From the NCBI RefSeq assembly GCF_006542765.1, contig NZ_SKCD01000027.1, positions 16,748-80,747 on the forward strand: a DNA stretch of 64,000 nucleotides, given 5' to 3'. This document shows, one piece after another, positions 41,418 through 51,161 of this stretch. Each line of letters opens with the position of its first letter. Within the stretch, counting starts at the first letter, position 1. A model generated the notes under the pieces. That model saw only the letters and a list, made by a program, of their open reading frames with translations. It did no database searches and was not told the origin of the DNA. Position numbers and translations under genes: made by a program. Origin of the DNA: Paenibacillus luteus (GTDB lineage: Bacteria > Bacillota > Bacilli > Paenibacillales > Paenibacillaceae).

Positions 41418-42467
41418 ATGAAAAAAACATTTAGCTTTATGCTCGTTATGATGATCGCGTTGACACTTGTGTTGTCAGCTTGCGGAGCGAAGAACAATGA
41501 GGGCGGTTCAGGTACAAATACAAACGGTGGTACGAAAGTAGAATCCGACGGAACAGGCAAGGATTTCAAGATCGGTATGGTTACTGACGTAGGCGGCGTA
41601 CATGATAAGTCCTTTAACCAAAGCGCTTGGGAAGCTCTAGAAAATGTAACAGCTGAGACTGGCGCAGCAACAAAGTTCTTGGAAAGTAAAGGCGAAGCTG
41701 ATATGGAGCCGAACTTGAACAGCTTTGTTAAAGAAGGATATAACCTGACTTGGGGTATCGGTTTCTTGTTCAACGATGCGCTTAGCAAAGTAGCGAAAGA
41801 GAACCCAGACGCAAAGCTTGCTGTAATTGACAGTGTCATTGAAGCGCCAAACGTTGCTTCAATCACGTTTGCTGAGCATGAAGGTTCTTTCCTTGTTGGT
41901 GTAGTTGCAGGTATGATGACAAAATCAAACAAAATTGGTTTTGTAGGCGGAATGGAAATTCCGGTTATCAAAAAGTTTGAAGCAGGCTTCAAAGCGGGTG
42001 TTGCTGCAGTTAATGCCGATGCTAAAGTTGAAGTAAACTATGCTGGTGATTTCGGTAAACCGGATCTTGGCAAACTGGCTGCTGCTACGATGTATGATGG
42101 CGGCGTAGATATTATTTTCCACGCAGCTGGCGGAACGGGCAATGGCGTATTTAACGAAGCGAAAGCTCGTAAAGACAATGGCGACAATGTATGGGTTATC
42201 GGTGTAGATAAAGACCAATCGCTTGAGTTCGGTGATGAAATCACGCTTACGTCCATGATGAAGGGCGTTGAAGCGGCCGTTCATAAAGTATCCAAAGACT
42301 TGATTGCTGGTAATTTTGCTGGCGGTACCGTTCAAGAACTTGGCTTGAAAGATGATGCAGTAGGTTTGCCAGCAACGACGAAAAACGTTCCGGAAGACGT
42401 GCTTGCTGAAGTTGCCAAATATAAAGAAAAAATCGTTAGCGGTGAAATTAAGGTGCCGACTGAATAG
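41418..42467 (+). CDS. BMP family nucleoside-binding lipoprotein (NupN-like)
   Basis: A substrate-binding lipoprotein for an ABC nucleoside importer. The signal peptide ends in the lipobox LSAC (cysteine near residue 21). The BMP/PnrA domain follows, with GMVTDVGGVHDKSFNQSAWE, the family hallmark, and FHAAGGTGNGVF. ATG 41418 after AAGGGAGAG is preferred to the ATG at 41382. The operon with one double-ATPase and two permeases matches B. subtilis nupNOPQ (guanosine uptake). Substrate specificity is inferred from that likeness. Confidence 0.9.
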   Translation: MKKTFSFMLVMMIALTLVLSACGAKNNEGGSGTNTNGGTKVESDGTGKDFKIGMVTDVGGVHDKSFNQSAWEALENVTAETGAATKFLESKGEADMEPNLNSFVKEGYNLTWGIGFLFNDALSKVAKENPDAKLAVIDSVIEAPNVASITFAEHEGSFLVGVVAGMMTKSNKIGFVGGMEIPVIKKFEAGFKAGVAAVNADAKVEVNYAGDFGKPDLGKLAAATMYDGGVDIIFHAAGGTGNGVFNEAKARKDNGDNVWVIGVDKDQSLEFGDEITLTSMMKGVEAAVHKVSKDLIAGNFAGGTVQELGLKDDAVGLPATTKNVPEDVLAEVAKYKEKIVSGEIKVPTE

Positions 42468-42522
42468 TTTCCTTCATCCAAAGGTATCCTTTGATTGAGG
42501 ATCGTTTGTCGATGTATCAGAC

Positions 42523-42556
42523 AAGACCGGCTTCGGCCGGTCTTTGTTCTTTTTTG
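42523..42556 (+). terminator. Internal terminator between the binding protein and transporter genes
   Basis: AAGACCGGC and GCCGGTCTT pair around TTCG, followed by TGTTCTTTTTT. Partial read-through would give more binding protein than transporter, common in ABC operons. Confidence 0.8.
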
Positions 42557-42622
42557 TGAATGTAAGAAAGTGGGTATACAGGAGCAACGTGTCATGCTTT
42601 TATAGCGTTAACAACCGGGGAG

Positions 42623-44176
42623 ATGATGAGGATGGACCGGAGCCTGACGGCTGTGCAATTAAAGGGGATTACAAAGCGGTTTCCTGGATTGGTGGCCAAC
42701 GATTCGATCAATTTTGAATTGAAAAAAGGCGAAATTCATGCGCTGCTAGGTGAGAATGGCGCTGGAAAATCGACGCTAATGAATATTTTATTCGGTTTAT
42801 ACCAGCCGGATGAAGGTGAGATCTGGATTAACGGTGAGAAGACCGTCATTGAAGGCGCGTCTAAAGCAATAGATTTGGGTATCGGAATGGTGCATCAGCA
42901 TTTTAAACTCGTACAACCGTTTACGGTTGCTGAAAATATTGTGCTCGGCAATGAGCCGGTAAAAGGCATTAAAATTGATTATAAGCTAGCTAACGAAAAG
43001 GTTCGGGCAATCTCCGAGCGCTATGGTCTGAAAGTAGATCCGCAGTCGCGGATTAAAGATATTACGGTTGGTACGCAGCAGCGTGTTGAAATTCTGAAAA
43101 CCTTGTATCGCGGAGCTGAAATCGTTATCTTTGACGAGCCGACCGCCGTACTAACTGTACAGGAAATCGAAGAGCTTATTGAAATCATTCGTAATTTGGC
43201 TGCGGAAGGCAAATCGATCATTATTATTACGCATAAATTGAAAGAGGTTATGGCGCTTGCCGATTCGGTAACCGTTATTAGACGCGGGAAGGTCATCAAG
43301 ACCGTTACGACCGAGGAGACCAATGAACAGCAGCTTGCGGAACTGATGGTGGGCAGAGACGTTTCTTTCGAAGTAAAGAAAACGAAGCGCGAACCAGGCG
43401 AAGTTATTTTGTCAGTAGACGCATTGCAAATGAAGGGCGAGCAAGGTAAGAATGCGCTTAATGGTGTCGGCTTCAATATTCGGGCCGGAGAGATTCTCGG
43501 CATTGCAGGTGTTGATGGAAACGGCCAGAGCGAGCTCATCTATGCGATTACGGGTATGCGCAAAGTCGATAGAGGCAGCGTGAAGCTGAATGGCCGCGAC
43601 ATGACTAATCTCTCACCAAGGCAAATGTCAGTTGCAGGGGTCGGTCACATTCCGGAGGACAGGCACAAACATGGTTTAGTGCTCGACTTTAGCGTGAGCG
43701 AGAATATGATTTTGAACACGTATTTCGAGCCCGAGTTTGGCAGGTCGTTATTCATTGACTATCAAGCGATGGACAAGCTGTCCGACAAGCTGGTCAACGA
43801 ATTCGACGTACGTTCATCCGGTATTCATACGCATGCACGGGCACTGTCGGGAGGAAATCAGCAGAAAGCGATTATCGCACGTGAGCTGCATAAAGATCCG
43901 GATTTACTTATCGCTGTGCAGCCAACACGTGGACTGGATATCGGAGCCATTGAATATGTGCATAAGCGCTTGGTTCAAGCACGAAATGAAGGCAAAGCGA
44001 TATTGCTTGTCTCCTTTGAGCTTGATGAGCTGTATGCTTTATCGGATCGCATTACGGTGATGTACGAGGGCAGATTGATGGGCGAGGTTGATGCTGAGCA
44101 CAGGGACGATCAGCAGCTCGGACTCATGATGGCCGGCAATAAAGCTGTAGCAGACATATCAAAGGGAAGGGGATAG
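42623..44176 (+). CDS. Nucleoside ABC transporter ATP-binding protein with two ATPase domains (NupO-like)
   Basis: A 517-residue protein with two tandem ABC domains, as in RbsA-type and NupO ATPases. The first has Walker A GENGAGKST, Walker B IVIFDEPTAVLT and the variant signature ITVGTQQRVEI. The second, from about residue 265, has a degenerate Walker A (GVDGNGQSE), signature LSGGNQQKAI and QPTRGLDIG. Starts at 42623, 42626 or 42632 are possible; the last sits best behind GGGGAG. It is coupled closely to the permease genes. Confidence 0.92.
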   Translation: MMRMDRSLTAVQLKGITKRFPGLVANDSINFELKKGEIHALLGENGAGKSTLMNILFGLYQPDEGEIWINGEKTVIEGASKAIDLGIGMVHQHFKLVQPFTVAENIVLGNEPVKGIKIDYKLANEKVRAISERYGLKVDPQSRIKDITVGTQQRVEILKTLYRGAEIVIFDEPTAVLTVQEIEELIEIIRNLAAEGKSIIIITHKLKEVMALADSVTVIRRGKVIKTVTTEETNEQQLAELMVGRDVSFEVKKTKREPGEVILSVDALQMKGEQGKNALNGVGFNIRAGEILGIAGVDGNGQSELIYAITGMRKVDRGSVKLNGRDMTNLSPRQMSVAGVGHIPEDRHKHGLVLDFSVSENMILNTYFEPEFGRSLFIDYQAMDKLSDKLVNEFDVRSSGIHTHARALSGGNQQKAIIARELHKDPDLLIAVQPTRGLDIGAIEYVHKRLVQARNEGKAILLVSFELDELYALSDRITVMYEGRLMGEVDAEHRDDQQLGLMMAGNKAVADISKGRG

Positions 44177-44179
44177 CGG

Positions 44180-45262
44180 ATGGACACGTTAAAAAAGGTA
44201 TTTGTTAAATCGTCTATCCTCATACCGATCGTTGCAATCGTACTCGGCCTTATTGTCGGTGCGATTGCTATGCTGGCTGGAGGATATGATCCGATTCTGG
44301 CGTATAGCTCGCTGCTCGATAAGCTGTTTAGTACACCCTATAACATTGGTGAAGCTATCCGGGCGATCACGCCTTTAATTTTCACGGGACTTGCGGTATC
44401 GTTTGCATTCCGTACGGGTCTTTTTAATATCGGGGTAGAAGGTCAGTTTGTAATGGGGATGACAGGCGCAACGATTATTGGTGTGCTTCTTGATCTTCCT
44501 TGGTACATCCATGCCCCGCTTGCTGTCATCACAGGAGCGGTATTTGGCGGCTTATGGGCAGGCATTGCAGGGTATTTGAAAGCAAAACGCGGCGTAAACG
44601 AAGTTATTTCTTCAATCATGTTGAACTGGATTGCCCTGTTCCTCTCTAACTTTATTGTCGTGAAGTTTCTCGTGGAGAAAGGGCAGCAAAAATCCATGCC
44701 TATTCATGATTCAGCCATGATGAAGATTGATTGGCTGATCAAGCTTATGGATAATGCCCGAATGCACTGGGGAACGGTCGTTGCTGTTCTTTGTGTCATT
44801 ATATTTTATATCGTCCTTTGGCGTACGAAGCAAGGTTATGAACTGCGTGCGGTTGGACATAACCCGGATGCAGCCTTGTACGCAGGGATGAATGTTAATG
44901 TAACGATGGTTAAATCGATGTTTATCAGTGGTGTATTTGCCGGCCTCGGCGGCGTATTCGAAATTTTGGGCGTTTTCGGCAACCAGACGGTAATGGCTGC
45001 TTCACCTGGCTATGGCTTCGACGGGATTGCGGTAGCACTTCTTGGGGGCAATACACCGATCGGCGTTCTGCTTGGTGCCATGCTCTTCGGCGGACTTAGC
45101 TATGGCTCGGCAGGCATGAGCTTTGGGGCGGGCGTTCCACCTGAGGTTGTCCGCATCGTTATTGGGGCCGTGATTTTCTTCGTTGCTTCGCATGGATTAG
45201 TAAAATGGTTCCTAAAACCTTTTCTAAATAAACGTGCAAGCAAGCGGAAGGAGGCGGTGTAG
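44180..45262 (+). CDS. Nucleoside ABC transporter permease 1 (NupP-like)
   Basis: A 360-residue permease with about nine hydrophobic segments. FRTGLFNIGVEGQFVMG and AKRGVNEVISSIMLNWIALF are signatures of the nucleoside/simple-sugar permease family. It starts four bases after the ATPase gene, with AAGGGGATAG upstream, and is followed directly by its partner permease. Confidence 0.92.
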   Translation: MDTLKKVFVKSSILIPIVAIVLGLIVGAIAMLAGGYDPILAYSSLLDKLFSTPYNIGEAIRAITPLIFTGLAVSFAFRTGLFNIGVEGQFVMGMTGATIIGVLLDLPWYIHAPLAVITGAVFGGLWAGIAGYLKAKRGVNEVISSIMLNWIALFLSNFIVVKFLVEKGQQKSMPIHDSAMMKIDWLIKLMDNARMHWGTVVAVLCVIIFYIVLWRTKQGYELRAVGHNPDAALYAGMNVNVTMVKSMFISGVFAGLGGVFEILGVFGNQTVMAASPGYGFDGIAVALLGGNTPIGVLLGAMLFGGLSYGSAGMSFGAGVPPEVVRIVIGAVIFFVASHGLVKWFLKPFLNKRASKRKEAV

Positions 45263-45263
45263 C

Positions 45264-46226
45264 ATGAACGTGTTGGAAATCATCGGACAGCTAATTAATA
45301 CAACGCTCGTGTTCTCCACCGCGCTAATCTTCACAGCACTTGGGGGAATGTACTCAGAGCGTTCCGGCGTTGTTAATATCGGTCTAGAGGGCTTGATGGT
45401 GTCTGGTGCATTCGCTGCTGCAGTTGCTACCGAATATGCCATACAAGCAGGCATGGGGAATGTTTCGCCTTGGATTGGGTTTATAGCAGCCGCCATTTAT
45501 GGCACTCTTTTTGCTCTTCTTCACGCGATATCCACGATCACCTTCCGCGCGGATCAGACAGTCGTAGGTGTCGTTATTAACATTCTTTCCTTGGGCTTAT
45601 CGTTATACTTAACCAAAAGCTTGTATGCGGGATCAGGTCAAACACCGCTGCTTGCAAATGTATTTCACAAATGGAAAATCCCTTATTTGTCGGATATTCC
45701 ACTGCTTGGGAAAGCGATTTTCACCGCTTACCCGACAACGTACATCGTTCTGGCGTTGGCTGTTATCAGCTATTTTGTATTGTTTCGCACACCATTCGGT
45801 TTGCGTCTGCGTGCAGTGGGCGAGCACCCGAGCTCAGCAGACACCGTCGGAATCAGCGTAACGAAATATCGTTATATCGGCGTACTCCTTAGCGGAGCGC
45901 TTGCTGGTCTTGGTGGTGCGACGATTACGCTTACCACGACGAGCAGCTTTGCGCATAACACGATTTCAGGGCAAGGCTTTATCGCGCTTGCTGCGCTTAT
46001 CTTCGGCAAGTGGAACCCGCTCGGCGTCGTTGGAGCAGCAATGTTCTTTGGACTTGCACAAGCGATGAGAAGCTTTATGCAGCGCTTTGAGTTCGCACAG
46101 CATATTCCTTCGGAATTTTTCTACATGCTGCCGTATGTTTTGACCCTTATTGTCCTTGCGGGTGCAGTCGGTCGCTCGAATGCTCCTTCAGCTCTTGGGC
46201 AGCCATACGATCCTGCCAAACGTTAA
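45264..46226 (+). CDS. Nucleoside ABC transporter permease 2 (NupQ-like)
   Basis: A 320-residue permease of the same family with the signature ERSGVVNIGLEGLMVSGAF and later GQGFIALAALIFGKWNPLG. ATG 45264 after AAGGAGGCGG follows the permease 1 stop by one base; a longer frame from 45234 is not family-like. A strong terminator closes the operon. Confidence 0.92.
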   Translation: MNVLEIIGQLINTTLVFSTALIFTALGGMYSERSGVVNIGLEGLMVSGAFAAAVATEYAIQAGMGNVSPWIGFIAAAIYGTLFALLHAISTITFRADQTVVGVVINILSLGLSLYLTKSLYAGSGQTPLLANVFHKWKIPYLSDIPLLGKAIFTAYPTTYIVLALAVISYFVLFRTPFGLRLRAVGEHPSSADTVGISVTKYRYIGVLLSGALAGLGGATITLTTTSSFAHNTISGQGFIALAALIFGKWNPLGVVGAAMFFGLAQAMRSFMQRFEFAQHIPSEFFYMLPYVLTLIVLAGAVGRSNAPSALGQPYDPAKR

Positions 46227-46234
46227 TTGAAGCA

Positions 46235-46268
46235 AAGCCTCTCTCCGTCATGGAGAGAGGCTTTTTTT
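46235..46268 (+). terminator. Intrinsic terminator after the nucleoside transporter operon
   Basis: AAGCCTCTCTCC pairs perfectly with GGAGAGAGGCTT around GTCAT, followed by TTTTT. Confidence 0.93.
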
Positions 46269-46299
46269 GAATACTTGAATTTATATGGTATACACGATA

Positions 46300-46475
46300 A
46301 AGCAACCTTATATCTCTATGAGAAACGCTTACCTTCCTCATGCTGAGGACGGAGAAGCCGTTTCTTCTTAACGTATAGAAAAGTATATGATTTTATTCAT
46401 ACTTTCTCTATACGTCTACGCGAAACGTGAGCATAGCCGCCAGAGGACGGCTTCAGCCGTTTACGCTTGTTTATA
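46300..46475 (+). repeat. Two family A hairpin repeats and a linking hairpin before nadA
   Basis: Copy one, about 46316-46370, runs from TCTATGAGAAACG to GAAGCCGTTTCTTC. Copy two, about 46422-46470, runs from TCTACGCGAAACGTGAGC through GCCGCCAGAGGACGGC to AGCCGTTTACGCTT. Between them ACGTATAGA and TCTATACGT form a further hairpin. The remaining bases up to 46800 are AT-rich and hold no supported gene. Confidence 0.7.
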
Positions 46476-46828
46476 AGTTTCCCTTATCTGAATCCGTGGA
46501 TCACTGAGCATTTTAAGCACTCCTCTTAAGGTTCACTGAGAATCATTTTCGCTTGATTCAATCAAAAAAGTCTCTTTTTTGTTGAATAGGACCATGATGC
46601 AGCTATTAGATAAATTAATTTCAAGTTGCCGCCATAAAAAGGCCTTTAATAGATTGACAGTAGCATCTGCCGCGTGTAAATTAAAACTTAATCAAATGAA
46701 TTTATCCCTTTTGGTTTAAACTATAGGTAAGCGACTTTCTAAGTTTGTGCATCAATTCACAAAGTTGAGCTTGCCGTATAACGGAATGGGGATTTAACCC
46801 CATCCCTCATAAGAGGAGAGGATCTACT

Positions 46829-47767
46829 GTGGAAGCACTGGCACTGGAACGCAAGGCGGAACAAAACCGTGAGTTGCGTGAACGGTTGTTACAGTTGAAG
46901 AAAGAACGAAATGCTATTATTTTAGCTCATTATTATCAGCGTGATGAAATTCAAGAGGTTGCCGATTTCCGGGGAGACTCCTTCCTCCTTGCACAGAAGG
47001 CTGCTCAAACCGACGCTGAGGTTATCGTTTTCTGCGGCGTTCACTTCATGGGCGAAAGCGCTAAAATTTTGGCGCCGAACAAGACGGTAATCATTCCAGA
47101 TGAGCGTGCCGGCTGCCCGATGGCTGACATGGTTAACGTTGACGGGTTGCGTCAGCTAAAGGCGAAGCATCCGAATGCAAAGGTCGTAACCTACATTAAC
47201 TCTTCGGCTGAAATTAAAGCGGAGACGGATATCGTATGTACATCGGCTAATGCGGTCAAGGTTGTTAATTCAGTTGAGGGTGACGAAGTCATTTGGGTAC
47301 CGGACAAAAACCTGGGCCATTATGTGCAGCAGAATACCGATAAGAAGATGATTATCTGGGAAGGCTACTGCAACACGCATGACATGCTTACAGTTAAAGA
47401 CGTAGAAGAAATGAAAGCAAAATATCCAAACGCGCAGTTCGTTGTACATCCAGAGTGCCGTCCCGAAGTGGTGGAGCTTGGCGATTTTGTAGGCAGTACA
47501 ACTGCGATCATTAAATATTGCAAGGAATCCGATTGTCAGGAGTTTATTGTAGGTACCGAAGACGGAACTGGCTACCAGCTGCGTTTGGACAGTCCCGGCA
47601 AAACGTTTCTTTTTGCATCCAAATATTTGGTTTGCCCGAACATGAAGGTTAATAATTTGAAGAAGCTCGTGAAGTGCCTGGAAACGATGCAGCCTCAAAT
47701 CTATGTGCCGCCACATGTTGCGGATCAGGCCCGTTTGTCCCTGGAGCGCATGCTACTCGTGAAGTAG
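46829..47767 (+). CDS. nadA: Quinolinate synthase NadA
   Basis: A 4Fe-4S enzyme that condenses iminoaspartate with dihydroxyacetone phosphate to quinolinate in NAD synthesis. The N-terminal LKKERNAIILAHYYQRDEIQ is the family signature. Candidate cluster cysteines lie in AGCPMAD, HPECRPEV and VCPNMK. GTG 46829 has AGAGGAGAGG upstream. The 312 aa are typical of the short bacterial form. It is followed by nadB and nadC with all three in pathway order. Confidence 0.95.
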   Translation: MEALALERKAEQNRELRERLLQLKKERNAIILAHYYQRDEIQEVADFRGDSFLLAQKAAQTDAEVIVFCGVHFMGESAKILAPNKTVIIPDERAGCPMADMVNVDGLRQLKAKHPNAKVVTYINSSAEIKAETDIVCTSANAVKVVNSVEGDEVIWVPDKNLGHYVQQNTDKKMIIWEGYCNTHDMLTVKDVEEMKAKYPNAQFVVHPECRPEVVELGDFVGSTTAIIKYCKESDCQEFIVGTEDGTGYQLRLDSPGKTFLFASKYLVCPNMKVNNLKKLVKCLETMQPQIYVPPHVADQARLSLERMLLVK

Positions 47768-47835
47768 TATGCGCTACTCCTGTCTTTGAAATATAAGATT
47801 TAGTGATTGTTATTCTATAGATGATGCTTATATTT

Positions 47836-47888
47836 CACCGCGAAACGTAAGCAATGCAGCCAAAGGTCGGCTTTCGCCGTTTACGCTT
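47836..47888 (+). repeat. Family A hairpin repeat between nadA and nadB
   Basis: CGCGAAACGTAAGCA, then GCAGCCAAAGGTCGGC, then GCCGTTTACGCTTGG. The end of the element merges with GGAGGAGC, the nadB ribosome site. Confidence 0.7.
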
Positions 47889-47900
47889 GGAGGAGCACTG

Positions 47901-49514
47901 ATGATTCCTAGATATTTAGTTGATGTGCAGCTAAGTGAGCTGCCTGTGATTGAAAAAGATGTCATCGTTATTGGGGCCGGCATTGCCGGTCTTTTTACCG
48001 CTATACGGGCGAGCGAACACGATTCAGTATTGATGATTACGAAGAAGTCATTGCTGGACAGCAATACGAGATATGCTCAAGGCGGGATTGCCGCGGTTAT
48101 TTCGGATGAGGATTCTCCTGATTACCATAGTCAAGATACGCTCGTAGCCGGCGCGGGACTGTGCTCGGATGAAGCGGTTGACGTGCTCGTTCATGAGGGG
48201 CCGAGGGGTGTTCGAAGCCTGATTAAGATGGGTACTCAATTCGACCTAGAGAATGGGGAATTTGCTCTAACGAAGGAAGGCGCACACAGCCAGCGGCGTA
48301 TCTTGCACGCAAACGGTGACGCCACTGGCTTTGAAATTGTACGAGCGCTGTCAGAAACGGCGATAGCAAATCCTCAAATTGAGGTATGGGATGACCACTT
48401 TGTGATCGATCTCGTTACCCAGGATGGAGAATGCTGCGGAGCTATTGTGCAGAAGCCGGGAGGTCAGCGGTTGTTTGTTAAAGGCAAAGCGGTCATCTTA
48501 AGCTCTGGCGGTGCTGGTCAGCTTTACCGTTATACAACGAATCCCGAGGTTGCAACTGGTGATGGCATAGCGATGGCTTACCGGGCAGGGGCCTACATAC
48601 AGGATGTTGAGTTTATTCAGTTCCACCCCACCTCGCTGTGCTATCCGGGTGCGCCTAGGTTCCTTATTTCGGAGGCCGTTCGAGGAGAAGGCGCATACCT
48701 TCGCAATATAAAGGGAGAGCGCTTTATGGATCGTTACCACGAGCAGCTTGAACTGGCTCCAAGGGATGTTGTGGCGCGCGCGATTGTCAGCGAGATGGAA
48801 GAGACCAAGTCTACCTTTGTCTATATTGATATTACACATGAATCACCAGACATGGTGAAGCATCGTTTTCCGACAATTTATGAATACTGTTTGAAGTATG
48901 GCCTTGATTTGACATCGGACTGGATTCCGGTAGCGCCTGCGATGCATTATATGATGGGTGGAGTCAAAACGGATCTCAATGGTGAAACCAATATTAAGCG
49001 GTTGTTCGCCTGCGGTGAGGTTTCGTCTACTGGCGTACATGGTGCTAACCGGCTTGCCAGCAACTCGTTATCGGAAGCGATTGTGTTCGGCAGAAGAATC
49101 GTAAAGCGTATTAATGAGCTCTCAGAGCTTACTACAGTTCCGGTCTCTGATAATGAGGCGGAACGCAGCAGCAGCTCAATTCAGGCTGTTGTGGAAAAAA
49201 GACTTAAGCTGCAAAAAATTATGGTGCGTTATGTAGGCCTGCGCCGCGATGCGAAGAGCCTTGCTAAGGGCCTAGAGGAATTGAAGCGGCAATTGCCGAT
49301 ATACCAATCCATTTTGACTGAGCGTGAAGAGTATGAGTTTGCTAATTTGCTGACCTGCGCACTTCTGACTACGGAAGCCGCACTCTCACGTGAGGAAAGC
49401 CGCGGTGCGCATTATCGGGAGGATTTTCCGCTTCGTGATGATGAAAAGTGGAGAAAGCACACGATATTGCACCGTCTACATGGACTGACGGAGGAGCGGA
49501 TTAAAGATGTTTGA
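47901..49514 (+). CDS. nadB: L-aspartate oxidase NadB
   Basis: An FAD enzyme that oxidises aspartate to iminoaspartate, the substrate of NadA. The dinucleotide-binding motif GAGIAGLFTAIRA is near residue 27, followed by NTRYAQGGIAAV and the C-terminal NRLASNSLSEAIVFG FAD motif. It has 537 aa. The start is ATG 47901 with GGAGGAGC upstream. Its last eight bases overlap nadC. Confidence 0.95.
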   Translation: MIPRYLVDVQLSELPVIEKDVIVIGAGIAGLFTAIRASEHDSVLMITKKSLLDSNTRYAQGGIAAVISDEDSPDYHSQDTLVAGAGLCSDEAVDVLVHEGPRGVRSLIKMGTQFDLENGEFALTKEGAHSQRRILHANGDATGFEIVRALSETAIANPQIEVWDDHFVIDLVTQDGECCGAIVQKPGGQRLFVKGKAVILSSGGAGQLYRYTTNPEVATGDGIAMAYRAGAYIQDVEFIQFHPTSLCYPGAPRFLISEAVRGEGAYLRNIKGERFMDRYHEQLELAPRDVVARAIVSEMEETKSTFVYIDITHESPDMVKHRFPTIYEYCLKYGLDLTSDWIPVAPAMHYMMGGVKTDLNGETNIKRLFACGEVSSTGVHGANRLASNSLSEAIVFGRRIVKRINELSELTTVPVSDNEAERSSSSIQAVVEKRLKLQKIMVRYVGLRRDAKSLAKGLEELKRQLPIYQSILTEREEYEFANLLTCALLTTEAALSREESRGAHYREDFPLRDDEKWRKHTILHRLHGLTEERIKDV

Positions 49515-50391
49515 ATGGACTGCGGGAGGATATGACGCTGCCATACGTGAACAAATTCGCGGCTGGCTTGCTGAAGATATAGGCAGCGGGGATATTACGA
49601 CGGAGACAACGATACCGAAGGATTCGCGTTCGAAAGCGGTTATCCATGTCAAGGAGAACGGCATAATAGCTGGACTTCCTATCGCGCGATTGGTATTCGA
49701 AGTCGTTGATTCTTCTCTGGTATTTGAAGAAAAGGTGCAGGACGGCGATGATGTGGACAAGGGTACGGTGCTGGCTACGGTAGAAGGCAGCACGCATAGC
49801 TTGCTTACCGGCGAGCGGCTAGCTCTTAATCTGATGCAAAGATTATCCGGCATAGCTACCAAAACGCGTTCATTTATTGATGCGCTTGAAGGCTTGCCTG
49901 TTCGGCTGGTGGATACACGCAAGACGACCCCTGGGCACCGCAAACTAGAGAAGTATGCCGTCCGTGTCGGCGGCGGAGCCAATCATCGTTTTGGCTTGTA
50001 TGATGCCGTCATGATCAAGGATAATCATATTAAGGGCTCAGGTGGCATTCGTGCGGCAGTTGAAGCGGCGCGAACTAATATTCCACATACGATGAAGATC
50101 GAAGTCGAGACAGAGTCGCTGGAGCAGGTGGGTGAAGCTCTGGCATGCGGCGCAGACATTATTATGCTGGATAATATGGACCATGCCATGATGAAGGAAG
50201 CCGTAGCCCGAATAAAGACGGCATCACCTCATGTCATTGTTGAGGCCTCTGGCGGCGTAACGCTGGATACGGTAAAAGGCATAGCGGCATGCGGAGTAGA
50301 TGTCATTTCCGTAGGAGGATTAACGTACTCCTTCCATGCGCTTGATATTAGTTTGGATTTGAATGCGAAGAAGGGTGGGGAATCGCTTTGA
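49507..50391 (+). CDS. nadC: Nicotinate-nucleotide pyrophosphorylase NadC
   Basis: It converts quinolinate and PRPP to nicotinate mononucleotide. DTRKTTPGHRKLEKYAVRVG and GGGANHRFGLYDAVMIKDNH are the catalytic core, and VEASGGVTLDTV is the phosphate-binding end. It has 294 aa. It overlaps nadB at the start and coaX at the end (four bases), consistent with a single transcript. Confidence 0.96.
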   Translation: MFEWTAGGYDAAIREQIRGWLAEDIGSGDITTETTIPKDSRSKAVIHVKENGIIAGLPIARLVFEVVDSSLVFEEKVQDGDDVDKGTVLATVEGSTHSLLTGERLALNLMQRLSGIATKTRSFIDALEGLPVRLVDTRKTTPGHRKLEKYAVRVGGGANHRFGLYDAVMIKDNHIKGSGGIRAAVEAARTNIPHTMKIEVETESLEQVGEALACGADIIMLDNMDHAMMKEAVARIKTASPHVIVEASGGVTLDTVKGIAACGVDVISVGGLTYSFHALDISLDLNAKKGGESL

Positions 50392-51161
50392 TCCTCGTCA
50401 TTGATGTCGGGAATACGAATATTGTGCTAGGCATATACAAAGGCAAAGAGCTTTTGCATCATTGGCGATTAAGCACGAACCGTTCAGCGACAGAAGATGA
50501 ATATGGCATGAACATCCATAATCTGTTTCATTATGCGGGGGTTAAGCTGGAACAGATGGAGGGTGTGATTATTTCATCGGTCGTGCCTCCTTTAATGCGT
50601 ACGTTGGAGCAGTTGTGTCATAAATATTTGAAAAAAACACCCTTAGTCGTTGGGCCAGGCGTAAAGACTGGATTAAATATCCGTTACGAAAATCCACGCG
50701 AGGTCGGAGCTGACCGTATCGTGAATTCGGTGGCAGGTATCGTCAAATATGGCTCCCCGCTAATTGTTGTTGATTTTGGAACAGCAACAACCTTTGATTA
50801 CATCGATGAAGGCGGCAATTACTTAGGCGGTGCGATTGTGCCTGGCATTGGCATCTCCACAGAAGCGTTGTATCAGCGCGCAGCCAAGCTCCCAAGAATT
50901 GAACTGGTGAGGCCAAAGAGCGTCATTGGGCGCAATCCAGTCACATCGATGCAGGCGGGCATTATTTTTGGCTATGCGGGTCAAGTAGACGGTATCGTCA
51001 AGCGCATTCGCAACGAATTCGGAGTAAACCCGCGCGTTATTGCTACAGGAGGCCTGGCAGAGTTAATCGCTGCCGAATCGGAAACGATAGAGGAAGTCGA
51101 TCCGCTTCTGACTCTGGAGGGCTTAAGAATTATATATGAACGCAATCAGGAGGGATTATGA
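50388..51161 (+). CDS. coaX: Type III pantothenate kinase CoaX
   Basis: It makes 4'-phosphopantothenate, the first step to coenzyme A. The phosphate-binding motif DVGNTNIVLG opens the protein, with GADRIVNSVAG and VDFGTATTFDYI further on; together these define type III enzymes. It begins at TTG 50388, overlapping nadC, and overlaps hslO at its end. It has 257 aa. Confidence 0.95.
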   Translation: MILVIDVGNTNIVLGIYKGKELLHHWRLSTNRSATEDEYGMNIHNLFHYAGVKLEQMEGVIISSVVPPLMRTLEQLCHKYLKKTPLVVGPGVKTGLNIRYENPREVGADRIVNSVAGIVKYGSPLIVVDFGTATTFDYIDEGGNYLGGAIVPGIGISTEALYQRAAKLPRIELVRPKSVIGRNPVTSMQAGIIFGYAGQVDGIVKRIRNEFGVNPRVIATGGLAELIAAESETIEEVDPLLTLEGLRIIYERNQEGL

